Source: a bacterium (GTDB lineage: Bacteria; Desulfobacterota; JAPLJL01). Taken from it: a stretch of 60,809 nt of DNA. Below, piece after piece: positions 59,625 through 60,809 of this stretch. The position numbers were made by a program, and so were the translations under genes. The stretch lies in contig JAQTNV010000018.1 of NCBI GenBank assembly GCA_028713675.1, positions 1 to 60,809 of the forward strand. Direction: 5' to 3'. Under the pieces are notes generated by a model. That model was not told the origin of the DNA. It saw only the letters and a list, made by a program, of their open reading frames with translations, and made no database searches. Position 1 is the first letter of the stretch. Every line of letters begins with the position of its first letter.

Positions 59625-60278
59625 ATGGTGAAACCCCCCATCAGGACAATCAGCGAACAGATCGCTGACCAGCTCCGGGATGCCATCCTGAAAGGCCAGA
59701 TCCGCTCCGGGGAAAAATTGAGCGAACCCCAGTGGGCGGAAAAGCTGAAGGTCAGCCGCACCCCCCTCCGGGAAGCCATCCGCTCCCTGGGAGCCGAGGG
59801 GTTCATCACGGTTACCCCCAGAAAGGGCGCGGTGGTCAGTCCCCTGACCGTCCAGGACATCCGGGAGTTTTATGAAGTGAAAGGTCTTCTGGAAGGCTAC
59901 GCCGCCCGTCTGGCCATTCACCGGCTCACCCCCGCCCAGATTGACCGGATGGACCAGATCAACGAGGAAATCAACCGCGAGCGGGAGAACATTCACTGGC
60001 GCTCGCTTTTCAATCTTCATAATGAATTCCACCATATTTTCCTGCAGGCCTCCGGCAACTCGAAGCTTGACCAGGTCGTTACCCAGCTCACCCAGCAATT
60101 CCAGCGCTTCCGGATCGCCCTGACCATGAGCGGGAGGATGGAGGGTTCCATTACCCAGCACCGTGATATAATAAAAGCCTTTCGCGACCACGATGCCGAG
60201 CGGGCCGAGATCCTGGTCCGGGAAAATGCGGTCTGCGGAGGAGAGGTGATTATTCAGGAAATCCTCAGTAAATGCTGA
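59625..60278 (+). CDS. GntR-family regulator (FadR/VanR subgroup)
   Basis: An N-terminal winged helix (ISEQIADQLRDAILKGQIRS then KLKVSRTPLREAIRSLGAEG) is joined to an all-helical FCD domain. FEYVKGLLEGYAARLA-like and LHNEFHHIFLQAS segments, with the later TMSGRMEGSITQHRDIIKAF, carry the Asp/His metal-ligand positions usual in this subgroup. Such regulators sense carboxylic acids. No strong ribosome-binding site is visible before the ATG. It is transcribed divergently from the AIR-synthase-like gene and 41 bases before the HNH gene on the same strand. Target unknown. Confidence 0.92.
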   Translation: MVKPPIRTISEQIADQLRDAILKGQIRSGEKLSEPQWAEKLKVSRTPLREAIRSLGAEGFITVTPRKGAVVSPLTVQDIREFYEVKGLLEGYAARLAIHRLTPAQIDRMDQINEEINRERENIHWRSLFNLHNEFHHIFLQASGNSKLDQVVTQLTQQFQRFRIALTMSGRMEGSITQHRDIIKAFRDHDAERAEILVRENAVCGGEVIIQEILSKC

Positions 60279-60319
60279 GGGATCATTATTTATAAACCGC
60301 AAAGCGAAACACAAAGGCC

Positions 60320-60809
60320 ATGCCGCAAATAATCGCCAACACCAATGTCCTGGTTCTGAACCGTTCCTTCATCCCCCTGCATATGACCACGGTCCGGAGG
60401 GCCTTCACCCTCCTTTATCAGGACCTGGCCCGGGCGGTGGACCAGGAATTCCGCACCTTTGATTTCCAGAGCTGGAGCGAGCTCTCGGTGGCGACCCATT
60501 CCGACACGATCGGGCTGGTGAACCGGGTCATCCGGGTCCCGCGGGTGATCGCCCTCACCTCCTTCGACCGCTTCCCCCGCCGGACCGTCCGCTTCAGCCG
60601 GATCAACATCCTGGCCCGGGACCAGCATACCTGCCAGTACTGCGGCAAGCACTTCACCCGGACCGACCTGAACCTGGACCACGTCAATCCCCGCTCGCGC
60701 GGCGGGGTTTCCACCTGGGAAAACGTGGTGACCAGCTGCATCCCCTGCAACCGGAGGAAAGCGGGGAGGACCCCCGCCGAGGCCGGAATGAAACTGATCA
60801 AGAAGCCGG
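60320..60809 (+). CDS. HNH endonuclease (3' truncated by window end)
   Basis: An ATG at 60320 opens a frame that runs to the end of the window without a stop (163 codons). The N-terminal part, VLVLNRSFIPLHMTTVRRAF and a middle with VNRVIRVPRVIAL, precedes an HNH motif: CQYCGKHF, the catalytic LDHVNPRSRGGVSTWENVVT and CIPCNRRKAG, with two CxxC pairs for zinc. Proteins of this build are common single-copy chromosomal genes of about 190 residues with unknown targets. The start follows the GntR gene by about 40 bases; AAAGG lies close to the ATG. Confidence 0.88.
   Translation, partial: MPQIIANTNVLVLNRSFIPLHMTTVRRAFTLLYQDLARAVDQEFRTFDFQSWSELSVATHSDTIGLVNRVIRVPRVIALTSFDRFPRRTVRFSRINILARDQHTCQYCGKHFTRTDLNLDHVNPRSRGGVSTWENVVTSCIPCNRRKAGRTPAEAGMKLIKKP

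Noticed and set aside
60320..60809. HNH nuclease as a sign of a prophage or intron
   Set aside because: No phage, intron or integrase gene is nearby; this HNH form is common as a stand-alone chromosomal gene.

Overview
The window reads as chromosomal DNA of a Gram-negative, probably anaerobic bacterium. Lipoprotein signals, an HflK/HflC pair, an MMPL/RND exporter and secreted kelch proteins imply an outer membrane. Corrinoid methyl transfer, an ADP-forming acyl-CoA synthetase subunit, a 2-hydroxyacyl-CoA dehydratase-activator-like protein and two cysteine-rich ferredoxins point to anaerobic metabolism. Desulfobacterota or Acidobacteriota (Aminicenantia)-type lineages would fit, but I cannot decide from sequence alone. 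No rRNA, tRNA, CRISPR array, prophage or complete insertion sequence was recognised.

Layout. 1-9 kb: end of a HEAT/cyclic-nucleotide-binding protein, two related kelch proteins, a secreted HEAT protein, an ABC solute-binding lipoprotein and a START-like periplasmic protein. 9-12 kb: two related cysteine-rich dicluster ferredoxins. 12-17 kb: sodium/solute symporter, tiny membrane partner and galactokinase (galactose use), an AT-rich orphan gene, an AlkD-like repair gene and a ghost copy of its 3' end. 17.7-26.6 kb: MMPL exporter, DUF2378-like protein, tandem carboxylesterase lipoproteins, ferritin-like protein, LOG-family hydrolase. 26.6-36.7 kb: Fic protein, small secreted protein, mutarotase-like protein, AI-2E-family transporter, ABC-2 exporter pair, gpsA, small membrane protein, flavin-binding split-barrel protein. 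37-47.5 kb: UroD-like methyltransferase, corrinoid protein and acyl-CoA synthetase alpha subunit, then DedA, a second AT-rich orphan and a 1390-residue double-ASKHA Fe-S protein. 48-55.5 kb: hflC, hflK, slipin and NfeD in one direction, then a family 2 glycoside hydrolase lipoprotein. 55.5-60.8 kb: HU, MarR, TatT-like TPR protein, TetR, AIR-synthase-like protein, GntR and a truncated HNH nuclease.

The most unusual aspect is between the genes. Nearly every gap carries degenerate tandem arrays with a 7-base period (occasionally 9) in many sequence families. Many gaps also hold REP-like hairpins with a GTAG foot, often paired as GTAG-hairpin-hairpin-CTAC units, and dRS3-like hairpins flanked by GTCAT and ATCCAG. 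These elements sit close to genes: one array supplies the last codons of nfeD and one hairpin forms the leader of dedA. A kelch gene cassette (promoter, signal peptide and terminator) has been copied, and inside the larger kelch gene a 1026-base step has doubled a seven-blade propeller.

Functional themes are galactose/galactoside use (symporter, galK, mutarotase-like protein, GH2 enzyme), corrinoid methyl-group metabolism with acyl-CoA energy conservation, and membrane quality control by SPFH proteins and NfeD. Start sites were chosen from ribosome-binding sites and signal peptides where visible; several lie inside the longest possible reading frame.
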